From an uncultured Selenomonadaceae bacterium (GTDB taxonomy: Bacteria > Bacillota > Negativicutes > Selenomonadales > Selenomonadaceae): a DNA stretch of 24,685 nucleotides. The stretch spans positions 1 through 24,685 of the forward strand of contig CAJOOE010000030.1 in the NCBI GenBank assembly GCA_905236145.1, given 5' to 3'. Under the pieces are notes generated by a model. That model was not told the origin of the DNA, made no database searches, and saw only the letters and a list, made by a program, of their open reading frames with translations. Made by a program: the position numbers and the translations under genes. Below, one piece after another: positions 13,757 through 23,460 of this stretch (within the stretch, counting starts at the first letter, position 1; each line of letters starts with the position of its first letter).

Positions 13757-16700
13757 TTGCGATTAAAGAAACTTTCAATCAACGGCTTTAAATCTTTTGC
13801 GGATAAAACCGAAATTGAATTTCGCGAAGGCTTGACCGGAATTGTCGGGCCGAACGGCTCCGGGAAAAGCAATATTGCCGACGCTCTCCGCTGGGTTGTC
13901 GGTGAATTAAATTCGCGGACGATGAGAGCGACAAAATCCGCAGACTTGATTTTCAACGGGACGGAAAAAAGAAAGCCCTGCAATACCGCAAAAGTTACTT
14001 TAAACCTGCAGAACGAGAACGGCGAAAATTTCACCGTGTCCCGGCAAATTTTCCGCTCCGGCGAATCGGAAGTGAGAATAAATGACGATGCCGCAAGGGT
14101 AAAAGACGTTATCGCACTCTTTGCCGACTCCGGAATTACAATTATCGGGCAAAATAAAGTCGATGAACTCCTGCTCGCAAAGCCGGAACAAAGACGGGCT
14201 TTTTTTGACGAAATTGCCGGCGTGACAAAGTATAAAATGAGGAAAAGGGAAACCGTCAGAAAATTGGACGACACGGAGGCGGATTTACTCCGGCTTAACG
14301 ATATTTTGAAGGAACTTGAGGACAGAATCGAGCCGCTCAAAATTCAGGCGGCGACCGCTCAAAAATATTTCAAACTTCAAGCCGAAAGAAGAATTTTGAT
14401 AAATTCGGAATTTGAGGAAGTCGAAAAAAACCTTGGCGAACTCAAGAACTCCGAAGAAACTTTAAACGCCGAATTTCAAAAGTCGGAATCTGAATCGGAA
14501 AAATTAAATTCGGAAGTTTTGAACATTGAACGCGAAATGCACAATCAAGCCGACGAAAACGAAAAACTTCGCCGGACTTTGGAAGAAAATTCCGCGACAA
14601 TCGCAAAACTTCAAGAGCGGCAGGTTATGAACGGCTCAATGCACACCCAACTCAAGCAAAGACAAGCCGCCCTGATTTCCGGAATCGATGCGGACAAAAA
14701 GACTTTGGAGAAGGCGAAAGAGGAATTTAAACGCCGGGAAAAGGAGCTTGAAGAAAAAACTGCCGCACTGGAATCCGCAAAAAAATTTGCGGCAGATTTA
14801 AATTTAAAGCGGCGAAATTTGCTGGAAGAAATTTCTTCCGCTCAAAATCTTTCCGCGAAATTGGCGGGGGACGAGGCTCAAATAAAGAGTGCGACGGAAA
14901 TTTTGGAACACGACCTTGCCGCAATCGGAAACGCTCAAAGAAATCGTGAAGAATTTGAATTGCAACTTGCGGAGGAAGTCGCGGCGGCGGAAAACGAACT
15001 TGCCGAACTCAAAAAAAATCTGTCCGAAATAAATTCCGAGTTGAACGAAACGACGGAAAAGCGAATCGAACTTTTAAATTCGCGGACGGAAATTTCCGAC
15101 AAGCGGGAAGAAATTAAAAATCAAGCCGAGAACCTTGCAAAGAGATTGACCGAGCGGGAGGGTCGGCTGAAGATTTTAAAAAATATGCAGGCGGGTTATG
15201 AAGGGTATTCCCGTGCTCCGAAAGCTGTTTTGAAAAGCCGGGAAGATTGGCGAGCCGGAATTTTCGGAGCGGTCGGAGAACTTTTGGAAGTCCCCCGCGA
15301 ATACGCAACCGCGATCGAAACGGCATTGGGAGCCGGAGCTCAAAATATCGTCACCGACAATGAATTTACCGCGAAATCGGCGATTGAATTTTTGAAACGC
15401 GAAAAAATCGGCAGAGCAACTTTTCTGCCGATTACGACAATTCACCCGCCGCAACCGGACGCACCGATAAATTTTCCCGGCGTCGTCGGCTATGCAAATC
15501 AACTTGTGAAAGTCGCCGAGAAATTCCGGAGCGTCGCGGATTTTCTGCTGTCAAAAACTCTGATAGTCGATAATATGGACACGGCATTTGAAATTTCAAA
15601 AAAACGCAGAATCAGAACGGTGACTTTGGAAGGCGAGGTTATGAGTGCGGGCGGTTCTTTGACCGGCGGCAGTATTCGCGGTCAGGAATTTAACATAATC
15701 GGTCGTGCGGGAGAGATTGAAGTTTTGAACCGGGAATGTGCCGCAATTCAAAAGACAATTTCCAAAATCGAAAATTCTTCAAAAATCGTCGAAAAAGACC
15801 TTGCCGACGTAAGCGGGGAACTTGAAAAACTCAACGAAAACATTTCCGGCTTGAATGTAAAGTCTGCGGAATTTCGTGCAAAAGTCGAGTCGGCGGAAAA
15901 AAATTTGAACAATCGGCTTGCGGCTTTAAATTCTTCAAAAGACTTGAAAGAGTCAGGAACTCAAAAGAAAGACGAATTGACAAAGAAACGGGGCGAGTTG
16001 AAAATTTCGCTTGCCGACGTTACCGCGAAAATAAAATTGAATTTGAATAAGATCGAAAAATTCAAAGCCGACGACAAAATCCTTGCCGAAAAAATCGAAA
16101 CGGCTGAAGAGAATTTGAAAGAGCCGGCGGAGGAAGTCGAAATTTTGAAAGAGCAATTTATGCGGCTGAAATCTCAAACGGAAAATTTGGAATCGAAAAT
16201 CGAACAGGCGACGGACGATGTGAATTGGGCAAAGGACGAAGAAAAAAGTTTGACCGACGAAATGCGGGAAACTTCCGAAGAACTTGCCCGGCTCGAAAAG
16301 GAAACTTCACTGAAAAAAACTCTGCACGAAGTCGGGCAACAAAAGCACCGGGAATTTTACGCGACGAAAGCGGAGAAAATGAACGCATTCTCCGAGAGTG
16401 AAAAAAATGCAAAGGAAGTCGGCAGAAAACTTGCCAAAATTCGCCGGCAGATTCAGGAAATTGAAGTCAATTCCGCACAGTTCAAAATTTTGCTGGAAGA
16501 AATAGGATTTTCCGAGGACATTAAGGCGGCAACGGACGAACTCGGCGAAATTTCGACAAAAAATTCAAAAAAGCGTCGCGAAGAAATTGCGGAAGAAATT
16601 GCGGATCTGGGAGCGGTAAATCCCGGAGCGGCGGCGGAATTTCGCGAAGTGAACGAACGGCACAAATTTTTAAACGGGCAAATTTCGGATTTGACGGACG

Positions 16701-17197
16701 CGAAAAAAAATCTTGAAAAACTCATAGCCGAAACGGATAAAAAAATTGCCGGCGAATTCGGAGCGGCGTTTGAAAAAATCAACAAACTTTTCGGAGAAGT
16801 TTTTTCCGAAATGAACGGCGGCGGTAATGCGTCTTTAAATTTGACGGACGAAAACGATATTTTGTCCGGCGGCGTTGAAGTCAAAGTCCGTATGCCGAAT
16901 AAAAAGACTCAGGAATTGACGATGCTTTCCGGTGGGGAAAGGGCGTTGACCGTTATCGCTCTTTTGTTTGCTGCGGTGAAATTTAAACCCAACGCCGTTT
17001 GCGTAATGGACGAAATTGATGCGGCATTGGACGAGGCAAACCTTGTAAGATTCGGCGAATATTTGAGGAAAGTTGCGGCGAACGGTCAAATAATCGTAAT
17101 AACTCACCGGAAAGGTACAATGGCTTATATGAGTGCGATTTACGGGGTCGCGAAATCTCCGGACGGATTCACAAAAATTTTGAGCATTGAGGCTTAA
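13757..17197 (+). CDS. smc: Chromosome segregation SMC protein
   Basis: SMC ATPase of the bacterial condensin, which compacts and organises the chromosome with ScpA and ScpB. The 1146-residue protein has the standard layout: an N-terminal head with Walker A (GPNGSGKSN, about 31-39) and a Q-loop region, a long coiled coil to about 480, a hinge (about 490-640, with GYEGYSRAPKAVL and a GGSLTGGS motif at its end), a returning coiled coil, and a C-terminal head with signature LSGGERALT and Walker B VCVMDEIDAALDEAN. TTG at 13757 is the likely start, giving MRLKKLSINGFKSF; GGAG at 13745-13748 is eight bases before it, whereas the GTG at 13748 overlaps that site. The common neighbours rnc and ftsY are absent here; hisG lies 34 bases upstream and ilvD follows. 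Confidence 0.96.
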   Translation: MRLKKLSINGFKSFADKTEIEFREGLTGIVGPNGSGKSNIADALRWVVGELNSRTMRATKSADLIFNGTEKRKPCNTAKVTLNLQNENGENFTVSRQIFRSGESEVRINDDAARVKDVIALFADSGITIIGQNKVDELLLAKPEQRRAFFDEIAGVTKYKMRKRETVRKLDDTEADLLRLNDILKELEDRIEPLKIQAATAQKYFKLQAERRILINSEFEEVEKNLGELKNSEETLNAEFQKSESESEKLNSEVLNIEREMHNQADENEKLRRTLEENSATIAKLQERQVMNGSMHTQLKQRQAALISGIDADKKTLEKAKEEFKRREKELEEKTAALESAKKFAADLNLKRRNLLEEISSAQNLSAKLAGDEAQIKSATEILEHDLAAIGNAQRNREEFELQLAEEVAAAENELAELKKNLSEINSELNETTEKRIELLNSRTEISDKREEIKNQAENLAKRLTEREGRLKILKNMQAGYEGYSRAPKAVLKSREDWRAGIFGAVGELLEVPREYATAIETALGAGAQNIVTDNEFTAKSAIEFLKREKIGRATFLPITTIHPPQPDAPINFPGVVGYANQLVKVAEKFRSVADFLLSKTLIVDNMDTAFEISKKRRIRTVTLEGEVMSAGGSLTGGSIRGQEFNIIGRAGEIEVLNRECAAIQKTISKIENSSKIVEKDLADVSGELEKLNENISGLNVKSAEFRAKVESAEKNLNNRLAALNSSKDLKESGTQKKDELTKKRGELKISLADVTAKIKLNLNKIEKFKADDKILAEKIETAEENLKEPAEEVEILKEQFMRLKSQTENLESKIEQATDDVNWAKDEEKSLTDEMRETSEELARLEKETSLKKTLHEVGQQKHREFYATKAEKMNAFSESEKNAKEVGRKLAKIRRQIQEIEVNSAQFKILLEEIGFSEDIKAATDELGEISTKNSKKRREEIAEEIADLGAVNPGAAAEFREVNERHKFLNGQISDLTDAKKNLEKLIAETDKKIAGEFGAAFEKINKLFGEVFSEMNGGGNASLNLTDENDILSGGVEVKVRMPNKKTQELTMLSGGERALTVIALLFAAVKFKPNAVCVMDEIDAALDEANLVRFGEYLRKVAANGQIIVITHRKGTMAYMSAIYGVAKSPDGFTKILSIEA

Positions 17198-17237
17198 AAA
17201 AAATTTTTGCCGGATTGCCGACGGTGAAATGTACGAA

Positions 17238-17271
17238 TTTTTTGCAGGGAAATTTTAAAATCGGCAGAAAA
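17238..17271 (+). repeat. Leader element, second full copy (before ilvD)
   Basis: TTTTTTGCAGGGAAATTTTA, then AAATCGGCAGAAAA. Aligned with the pheA copy, nearly all bases match apart from small gaps. It is in the 185-base gap between smc and ilvD. I see no hairpin terminator after smc, no T-box motif and no confident promoter in this gap. A nine-codon frame (MYEFFAGKF) crosses the element but lacks a ribosome binding site. Confidence 0.55.
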
Positions 17272-17382
17272 GAGAGGGTTGCAGACGGATTTGCCGGTTT
17301 TGAAAAAAATTCCGGAAAATGCTTTGAGATATACAGACGATTGAATTTAACGAAAAAAATTTTTTTAAGGAGAGTTTTAAAG

Positions 17383-19038
17383 ATGAGAAGCGATGTTGTA
17401 AAAAAGGGTGCGACGCGTTGTGCCCACCGTTCACTTTTTAACGCAAACGGTTTCGGACCGGAGGAGCTTTCGCGTCCCTTAATCGGCGTTTGCAATTCTT
17501 TCAACGAAATTATTCCCGGTCACATGCATTTGAAATCAATCACAGAGGCGGCGAAATTGGGAATTGCGGCGGCGGGAGGAACTCCGGTTGAATTTCCCGC
17601 AATCGGCGTTTGCGACGGAATAGCGATGGGACATACCGGAATGAAATATTCTCTGGCAAGCCGCGAACTTATAGCCGACTCCGTTGAGGCTGTGACTATG
17701 GCAAGCGGTTTCGATGCTCTCGTCCTTATTCCGAATTGCGATAAAGTCGTTCCCGGTATGCTCATGGCGGCGGCTCGGCTCAATATTCCCTCGATAATCG
17801 TGAGCGGCGGTCCCATGCTTGCCGGACGTTTTCACGGACGCGATATAAGCGTAAGTCAGGCATTTGAGGCGGCGGGAAAATTTGCGGCGGGGCAAATGTC
17901 GCGGGAAGAAATGACCGACCTTGAATCTCACGCCTGTCCGGGTTGCGGATCGTGTGCGGGACTTTTCACCGCGAATACAATGAACTGCTTGAGTGAGGCA
18001 CTCGGAATGGCTCTGCCCGGCAACGGGACGATCCCGGCGGCTTACAACGGGGCAAGGTTGATTTTGGCGAAACGTGCCGGAAAAGTCATCATGGACTTGC
18101 TCAAAAAAAATATTCGTCCCCGCGATATTTTGACTCGCAAGGCTTTTGAAAATGCGATAACGGTCGATATGGGAATCGGCGGATCTTCAAATACCGTCTT
18201 GCATTTGACGGCGATAGCTCATGAGGCGGGCATTGAAATTCCGGCTACTTTGTTTGACGAAATTTCACGCAGAACGCCTTACATTACAAAACTCAGTCCC
18301 GCCGGCACTCACCACATGCAAGACCTTGAAGAGGCGGGAGGAATTACGGCGGTAATGCATGAACTTGCCAAGAAAAATATTTTGCACTTGGACGCTTTGA
18401 CGGTCACCGGCACCGTCGCCGAAAGAATCGAAGGAGCGGAAATTGAGAGAGCGGACGTAATTCACACCGTCGAAAATCCTTACAGAGCGACCGGCGGAAT
18501 TGCGATTTTGCAGGGAAATCTTTGTCCGGATTATGCCGTCGTAAAAGCGTCGGCGGTCAGTGAAGATATGCTTGTCTATAAAGGAACCGCCCGTTGCTTT
18601 AATTCCGAAGAGGACGGAGTCAATGCGATTATGGAGGGAAAAATTCACGACGGCGATGTTGTGGTCATTCGCTACGAAGGACCGAAAGGCGGGCCGGGTA
18701 TGCAGGAAATGCTCAATCCGACGGCGGTCATTACCGGAATGGGCTTGAAGGTCGGTCTTATCACGGACGGCAGATTCAGCGGAGCGAGTCAAGGAGCGTG
18801 TATCGGTCATATTTCGCCGGAGGCTATGGACGGCGGCGTTATAGCTTTGATTGAGGACGGAGATATTATTTCGATTGACATTCCGAACAGAAAATTGGAG
18901 CTTGAAGTCAGCGACGAAGAACTTGCAAAACGTCGGGCTGCTTGGGTCAAGCCGGAGCCGAAAATCAAGACCGGTTATCTTGCACGTTACGCAAAACTCA
19001 CGACTTCCGCCTCTACCGGTGCAGTCTTGAAAGTGTGA
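17383..19038 (+). CDS. ilvD: Dihydroxy-acid dehydratase
   Basis: Dehydrates dihydroxyisovalerate and dihydroxymethylvalerate in valine, leucine and isoleucine synthesis, using an iron-sulfur cluster and Mg2+. The 551-residue length is typical. Signatures are NSFNEIIPGH near residue 38, the ligand cysteine in IPNCDKVVPGM (about 118), the cluster motif CPGCGSCAGLFTANTMNCL at about 185-203, and the C-terminal GRFSGASQGACIGHISPEA box with the catalytic serine. ATG at 17383 is chosen because AAGGAG lies ten bases upstream (17367-17372) and the protein begins with the normal MRSD; the frame is open upstream to 17215 but that part is not conserved and covers the repeated leader element. No other ilv or leu genes are nearby; murB follows after 26 bases. 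Confidence 0.96.
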   Translation: MRSDVVKKGATRCAHRSLFNANGFGPEELSRPLIGVCNSFNEIIPGHMHLKSITEAAKLGIAAAGGTPVEFPAIGVCDGIAMGHTGMKYSLASRELIADSVEAVTMASGFDALVLIPNCDKVVPGMLMAAARLNIPSIIVSGGPMLAGRFHGRDISVSQAFEAAGKFAAGQMSREEMTDLESHACPGCGSCAGLFTANTMNCLSEALGMALPGNGTIPAAYNGARLILAKRAGKVIMDLLKKNIRPRDILTRKAFENAITVDMGIGGSSNTVLHLTAIAHEAGIEIPATLFDEISRRTPYITKLSPAGTHHMQDLEEAGGITAVMHELAKKNILHLDALTVTGTVAERIEGAEIERADVIHTVENPYRATGGIAILQGNLCPDYAVVKASAVSEDMLVYKGTARCFNSEEDGVNAIMEGKIHDGDVVVIRYEGPKGGPGMQEMLNPTAVITGMGLKVGLITDGRFSGASQGACIGHISPEAMDGGVIALIEDGDIISIDIPNRKLELEVSDEELAKRRAAWVKPEPKIKTGYLARYAKLTTSASTGAVLKV

Positions 19039-19043
19039 AGGCG

Positions 19044-19071
19044 GAAAGGTGGAAAGATTGAAAGGTGGAAA
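19044..19071 (+). repeat. Tandem 12-base purine-rich repeat at the murB start
   Basis: GAAAGGTGGAAA occurs at 19044-19055 and again at 19060-19071, a 16-base period. The second copy contains the GTG start codon of murB, and GGAAAG in the first copy serves as its ribosome binding site. Related GTGGAAAGG strings occur in the glmU leader (10620-10628). Confidence 0.5.
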
Positions 19072-19979
19072 ACGAATTTAAAAACAGACTTGCGAAATTT
19101 TTAAAACCGGAGCAATTTATTTTCGATGCTCCGATGAGCGAACACACTACTTTTAAAATCGGCGGAGCGGCGGACATTTTGATTTTTCCGTCAAGTTCCG
19201 AAGAAGTTTCGGAAGTATTGAAACTCGTCAACGAATTTAAAATGCCGGTTTTTCTTCTCGGCAACGGCTCAAATGTTCTGGTACGCGATAAAGGTATTCG
19301 CGGTGCCGTAATAAAATTTTCCGGAGAATTTTTCGGGAAAATCGGTGCGGAAGGAAATAAAATCTTCGTGCAGTCCGGGGCGAAATTGAAGGACGTTTCA
19401 AATTTTGCGGCGGAAAAGTCTTTGACCGGGCTTGAATTTGCAACAGGTATTCCCGGCAGTATCGGCGGTGCAATTTTTATGAACGCGGGAGCTTACGACG
19501 GGGAAATTAAAAATGTTGCGGGAAAAGTGAAGGCAGTGACTTTGACCGGCGAATTTGTCGAATTTTCCGGCGAAAGTCTGGACTTGGATTATCGTCACAG
19601 CGTTTTTCAAGATAACGGCTGTGCCATTTGCGAAGTCGAATTGAATTTGTCGCCCGGCAATATTGACGAGATAAAAAATAAAATGGCGGATTTTACCGAA
19701 CGCCGGGAAAGCAAACAGCCTTTGAATTTTCCCAGTGCCGGAAGTACCTTCAAGCGTCCTCGCGGATATTTCGCCGGAACTCTGATTGACAAGACCGGGT
19801 TGAAGGGCTTGAAAGTCGGCGGTGCGATGGTTTCGGAAAAACACGCCGGATTTGTCGTAAATTCCGGAAACGCGACCGCCGCAGATGTTTTGAATTTGAT
19901 TGAAGAAGTAAAGCGGAGAGTTTTTGAGGCTCACGGTGTCACACTCACTCCGGAAGTCCGCATTATCGGCGAGGAATGA
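19065..19979 (+). CDS. murB: UDP-N-acetylenolpyruvoylglucosamine reductase
   Basis: FAD enzyme that reduces UDP-GlcNAc-enolpyruvate to UDP-MurNAc with NADPH in peptidoglycan synthesis. The 304-residue protein is of the shorter Gram-positive (type II) kind. The FAD domain shows HTTFKIGGAADILIFP, LLGNGSNVLVRDKGIRG and GLEFATGIPGSIGGAIFMNAGAYDGE. Active-site residues are visible as YRHSVF (Arg, about 176), PSAGSTFKRP (proton-donor Ser, about 227) and LTPEVRIIGE (Glu near 297). The start is GTG at 19065 with GGAAAG eight bases upstream; the N-terminal residues fit the family, so a later ATG is unlikely. It follows ilvD by 26 bases. Together with glmU, it is the second wall-precursor gene in the window. 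Confidence 0.96.
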   Translation: MENEFKNRLAKFLKPEQFIFDAPMSEHTTFKIGGAADILIFPSSSEEVSEVLKLVNEFKMPVFLLGNGSNVLVRDKGIRGAVIKFSGEFFGKIGAEGNKIFVQSGAKLKDVSNFAAEKSLTGLEFATGIPGSIGGAIFMNAGAYDGEIKNVAGKVKAVTLTGEFVEFSGESLDLDYRHSVFQDNGCAICEVELNLSPGNIDEIKNKMADFTERRESKQPLNFPSAGSTFKRPRGYFAGTLIDKTGLKGLKVGGAMVSEKHAGFVVNSGNATAADVLNLIEEVKRRVFEAHGVTLTPEVRIIGEE

Positions 19980-20004
19980 TTTTTTTGAAACGAGGGAAAA
20001 AATT

Positions 20005-22587
20005 TTGTCGATAACCGTACCGCATGAAGTTTTGAATAAAGTTTTAAAGCCGGCGAGGTATACGGGCGGGGAATTGAACGCCGTCCGAAAAAATTTTGAC
20101 GCGACGGCGTGCAGGTTTTTGCTGTCTTTGCCGGACGTTTACGAAGTCGGAATGTCAAATTTGGGCTTGTCTATACTGTACGGTATTTTAAACCGGCGGG
20201 AGGATACACTCTGCGAGAGAGTTTACGCCCCGTGGATTGATATGGAGGAGGAAATGCGGACGCGAAAAATTCCGCTCTTTTCTCTTGAAACGAAACACGC
20301 GGCAAAGGATTTTGATTTCTGGGGATTTTCTCTGCAGTACGAAATGATTTTTTCCAACGTCCTCAATATGCTTGACCTTGCCGGAATTTCCCTGCACGCC
20401 GCAGAAAGAACGGACGACGAGCCTTTCATAATCGGCGGCGGCCCATGCGTTTACAATGTCGAGCCGATTGCAGATTTTTTCGATTTTTTCGTCGTCGGCG
20501 AAGGTGAAGAGATTATCGGAGAAATTGCGGAAGAGTTTGTCGCGTGGAAAAATGAAGGCAAGCCCGGCGGCAGAAAAAATTTCTTGAAACGACTTTTAAA
20601 AATTCCGGGAATTTACGTCCCCGCTTTTTACGAGCCGATTTATTCCGGCGGGGACTTTATCGGCTTGAAAAAACTTGAACGGGACGCTCCCGCGAAAATT
20701 TACAAGCGGGTTGTCAAAGATTTTAACGCCGTCCCTTCCGTTCAAATTCCGATCGTCCCTTTTATTGATGTCGTTCACAATCGCGTTATGCTTGAACTTT
20801 TCAGAGGTTGCACACGCGGCTGCAGATTTTGTCAGGCGGGAATGTGTTATCGACCGGTTCGCGAGAGATCGCCGGAAATTTTGAGGGAAACCGCCCGGAC
20901 TTTGATAAATTTGACCGGACACGACGAAATTTCTTTGACTTCTTTGAGCAGTGCGGATTATTCAAAACTTGAAAATTTAATCGACGATTTGATGCTTGAG
21001 TTTTGCAACGAGAAAGTAAGTTTTTCCCTGCCGTCGCTCAGGATTGACAGCTTTTCCGTTGACCTTGCCGACAAAGTGCAAGCCGTCAGGAAGAGCGGAT
21101 TGACCTTTGCACCGGAGGCGGGGACGCAAAGACTTCGAGATGTCATAAACAAAGGCGTTACCGAAAAAAATTTGCTTGACGCTTGTGCGGCGGCTTTCAA
21201 CAAGGGGTGGAAAACCGTCAAGCTTTATTTTATGATCGGACTTCCCACAGAAACCGATGAGGACGTTGCCGGGATTGCCGACCTTGCAAAAAAAGTTGTC
21301 GATTTGTACGCAGATATTAAAGGCAAACGCGGCGTAAAGGTTACCGTCAGCGTGTCCTGCTTTGTCCCGAAACCTTTTACGCCTTTTCAGCGTTTCGGGC
21401 AGATTTCGCTTGAAGAATTTGACCGGCGGCAACAATTTTTGAAAAGTCTTATCCGGGACAGGTCGATAGTGTACAATTATCACAATGCGAAACTTTCTGT
21501 TTTGGAAGGAGCGATTGCGAGAGGAGATCGCCGGCTTGCGAAAGTCATCGAAACGGCTTGGAGATTCGGAGCGAAATTTGACGGCTGGGCGGATTTGTTT
21601 AAATTCGATTTATGGGAAAAGGCTTTTGAAACTTGCGGCGTAAATCCGAAATATTTCTCCGAACGCGAGCGGGATTTTTATGAACCTTTGCCTTGGTCGC
21701 ACACTTCGCCCGGAGTCGGCGAACATTTTTTGAGGAACGAGTGGGAAAGAGCGTCGGCAGGACAACTTACCCGCGATTGTCGCAGGACTTCCTGCACCGG
21801 TTGCGGCGTTTGTCAAAATTTGGGCGTGTCGGTCAAAGATTTTGCAAAGACAAATTTCCCGGCGAAAACTCAAATAAACCCGGCGAATTTTTCCCCGCAA
21901 AAATCCGAAAAATTCAAGTTTCGGGCACAGATTCAAAAAGGTCGGGAAATTTCCGTCCTCTCACATTTGGAATATATGAACGTCTTTATGCGGGCTTTGC
22001 TCCGGTCAAAATTGCCGGCGGCTTATTCCGAAGGTTTTAATCCGCATTTGAAAGTTTCGTTTGCGACGGCTTTGGCTGTGGGAGTGACGAGCGACGCGGA
22101 ATTTGTCGATTTTGAATTGACGGAGCCGGAAAAGACTTCGGAAGTTTTCGAGCGTTTAAACGCTTGTCTGCCGGACGGAGCGAAAATTTTGCGGCTGAAA
22201 AGATTGTACGGAAAGTCTGCGGCGTTGATGACTTTGGCGGATATGTCGCGTTGGGAAGTCGCGGTGCCTTTTTCCGGAAATTTTGAGGACGCTTTGGAGT
22301 CCGTCGAAAAATTCAATTCGGCGAAAGAATTTTTCTTCACGAGAATAACGCCGAAAAAAACGCGGGAAATTGAAATAAAATCTTTTGTCGTCGAGCCGGT
22401 GAAAATTTTCCGGGACGGGGAAAAAATTTTGCTGAAGTTCGGAATAAAAATCACGCCGGAAGGAAGTTTGAAGCCGTCGGAAGTCTTGAAAGTTTTGCGG
22501 GAAAATTTCGATCTGCAAATAAATTTCAACGATGCGGAAATCAACTGCACGGAACTTCTCGGCGGCGGCAAAAATATTTTTGATTGA
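20005..22587 (+). CDS. Radical SAM protein fused to DUF2344 (TIGR03960/TIGR03936-type)
   Basis: A large fused protein of 860 residues. The first 220 residues are a B12-binding-like region (DVYEVGMSNLGLSILYGILN, VVGEGEEI). The radical SAM core has its three cluster cysteines in GCTRGCRFC (269, 273, 276), then FAPEAGTQRLRDVINKG and KLYFMIGLPTETDED. A second cysteine group, CRRTSCTGCGVC at about 592-603, may hold another metal. Residues about 635-860 are the DUF2344 domain (FRAQIQKGREISVLSHLEYM, SEGFNPHLKVSFA). In many Firmicutes this protein is encoded before rng/rne and rplU; here folP follows instead. The reaction is not firmly established. TTG at 20005 is the start, with GAGGG eight bases upstream; the frame is open further upstream only by overlapping murB. 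Confidence 0.9.
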   Translation: MSITVPHEVLNKVLKPARYTGGELNAVRKNFDATACRFLLSLPDVYEVGMSNLGLSILYGILNRREDTLCERVYAPWIDMEEEMRTRKIPLFSLETKHAAKDFDFWGFSLQYEMIFSNVLNMLDLAGISLHAAERTDDEPFIIGGGPCVYNVEPIADFFDFFVVGEGEEIIGEIAEEFVAWKNEGKPGGRKNFLKRLLKIPGIYVPAFYEPIYSGGDFIGLKKLERDAPAKIYKRVVKDFNAVPSVQIPIVPFIDVVHNRVMLELFRGCTRGCRFCQAGMCYRPVRERSPEILRETARTLINLTGHDEISLTSLSSADYSKLENLIDDLMLEFCNEKVSFSLPSLRIDSFSVDLADKVQAVRKSGLTFAPEAGTQRLRDVINKGVTEKNLLDACAAAFNKGWKTVKLYFMIGLPTETDEDVAGIADLAKKVVDLYADIKGKRGVKVTVSVSCFVPKPFTPFQRFGQISLEEFDRRQQFLKSLIRDRSIVYNYHNAKLSVLEGAIARGDRRLAKVIETAWRFGAKFDGWADLFKFDLWEKAFETCGVNPKYFSERERDFYEPLPWSHTSPGVGEHFLRNEWERASAGQLTRDCRRTSCTGCGVCQNLGVSVKDFAKTNFPAKTQINPANFSPQKSEKFKFRAQIQKGREISVLSHLEYMNVFMRALLRSKLPAAYSEGFNPHLKVSFATALAVGVTSDAEFVDFELTEPEKTSEVFERLNACLPDGAKILRLKRLYGKSAALMTLADMSRWEVAVPFSGNFEDALESVEKFNSAKEFFFTRITPKKTREIEIKSFVVEPVKIFRDGEKILLKFGIKITPEGSLKPSEVLKVLRENFDLQINFNDAEINCTELLGGGKNIFD

Positions 22588-22617
22588 CCGACACACCGAC
22601 GAACCGAAAGGAAAAAA

Positions 22618-23445
22618 ATGCAAGTTTTGAAGTTGCGGAAAAAGGAAATTGAACTCGGACGAAAAACCTTGATAACGGGAATTTTAAATGTCACGCCCGA
22701 CTCATTTTCCGACGGCGGTTTTTTCGACACGCCGGAGAAGGCGATAAATCAAGCGGAAAATTTGATAAAGGCGGGAGCGGACATTATCGACATCGGAGCG
22801 GAATCGACTCGCCCGAATTTTATTCCCGTCACTGCGGAAGAAGAAATTTTCCGGCTTGAAAAAATTCTTCCCTCCCTTGCAAAATTGCCTGTGCCGATTT
22901 CAATCGACACTTACAAAGCCGAAGTTGCGGAGTATGCTTTAAAATCCGGTGCGGAAATTTTGAACGATATTCACGGCTTGCAATTCGACGGCGGGGAGAA
23001 GGCGAAAATTGCGGCGAAATTCAACGCTCCGGTTATCGCAATGCACAATCGCCCGGAAAATTTTACTCCCGACGGTGACATTATCGCGGAGATTAAAAAT
23101 TTTTTTCGCCGGACTTTTGAGATTGCGGACAAAGCCGGCTTGCCGCGTTCGCAGATAATTTTTGATCCCGGAATCGGTTTCGGTACGACGCGGGAAGAAG
23201 ATTTGACAATTTTGCGGCGAATTGAAGAGTTGAAAATTTTGGACGGCAGAGAAATCCCTCTGCTTTTGGGAGTGAGCCGGAAAAGGATTTTGGGACATCT
23301 GACCGGACTTGAAAAAAATGAGCGGGACGAGGCAACCGGTGCGGCTTGCGTTGCCGGGATACTTCGCGGTGTAAACATTGTCCGCGTTCACAATGTCGAA
23401 ATGATTTCAAAAATGTGTAAAATTGCGGACGCTTTGAAAATTTGA
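22618..23445 (+). CDS. folP: Dihydropteroate synthase
   Basis: Joins p-aminobenzoate to 6-hydroxymethyl-dihydropterin pyrophosphate; this is the sulfonamide target. The 275-residue TIM-barrel protein has all main loops: ILNVTPDSFSDGGFF at about 21-35, GADIIDIGAESTRP at about 54-67, SIDTYKAEVAEYAL, ILNDIHGL, IAMHNRPE, IIFDPGIGFGTTREEDL at about 180-196, and LLLGVSRKRILG. The ATG has AAAGGA upstream. It opens a folate cluster: folB follows after 15 bases and the folK-folA fusion overlaps folB. The short gap to the radical SAM gene (30 bases) suggests one transcript. Confidence 0.96.
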   Translation: MQVLKLRKKEIELGRKTLITGILNVTPDSFSDGGFFDTPEKAINQAENLIKAGADIIDIGAESTRPNFIPVTAEEEIFRLEKILPSLAKLPVPISIDTYKAEVAEYALKSGAEILNDIHGLQFDGGEKAKIAAKFNAPVIAMHNRPENFTPDGDIIAEIKNFFRRTFEIADKAGLPRSQIIFDPGIGFGTTREEDLTILRRIEELKILDGREIPLLLGVSRKRILGHLTGLEKNERDEATGAACVAGILRGVNIVRVHNVEMISKMCKIADALKI

Positions 23446-23460
23446 ACGAGGTGCAAAAGA

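Noticed and set aside
17215..17382. 56-codon N-terminal extension of IlvD
   Set aside because: The added residues are not like any IlvD and overlay the repeated leader element. The ATG at 17383 has AAGGAG and gives the normal MRSD start.
17198..17382. T-box or other amino-acid riboswitch before ilvD
   Set aside because: No conserved T-box antiterminator sequence and no terminator hairpin could be found; only the repeated leader element is evident.
19924..20004. 27-codon N-terminal extension of the radical SAM protein overlapping murB
   Set aside because: It reads out of frame through the end of murB. The TTG at 20005 has GAGGG eight bases upstream and is followed by the family-like N-terminus.
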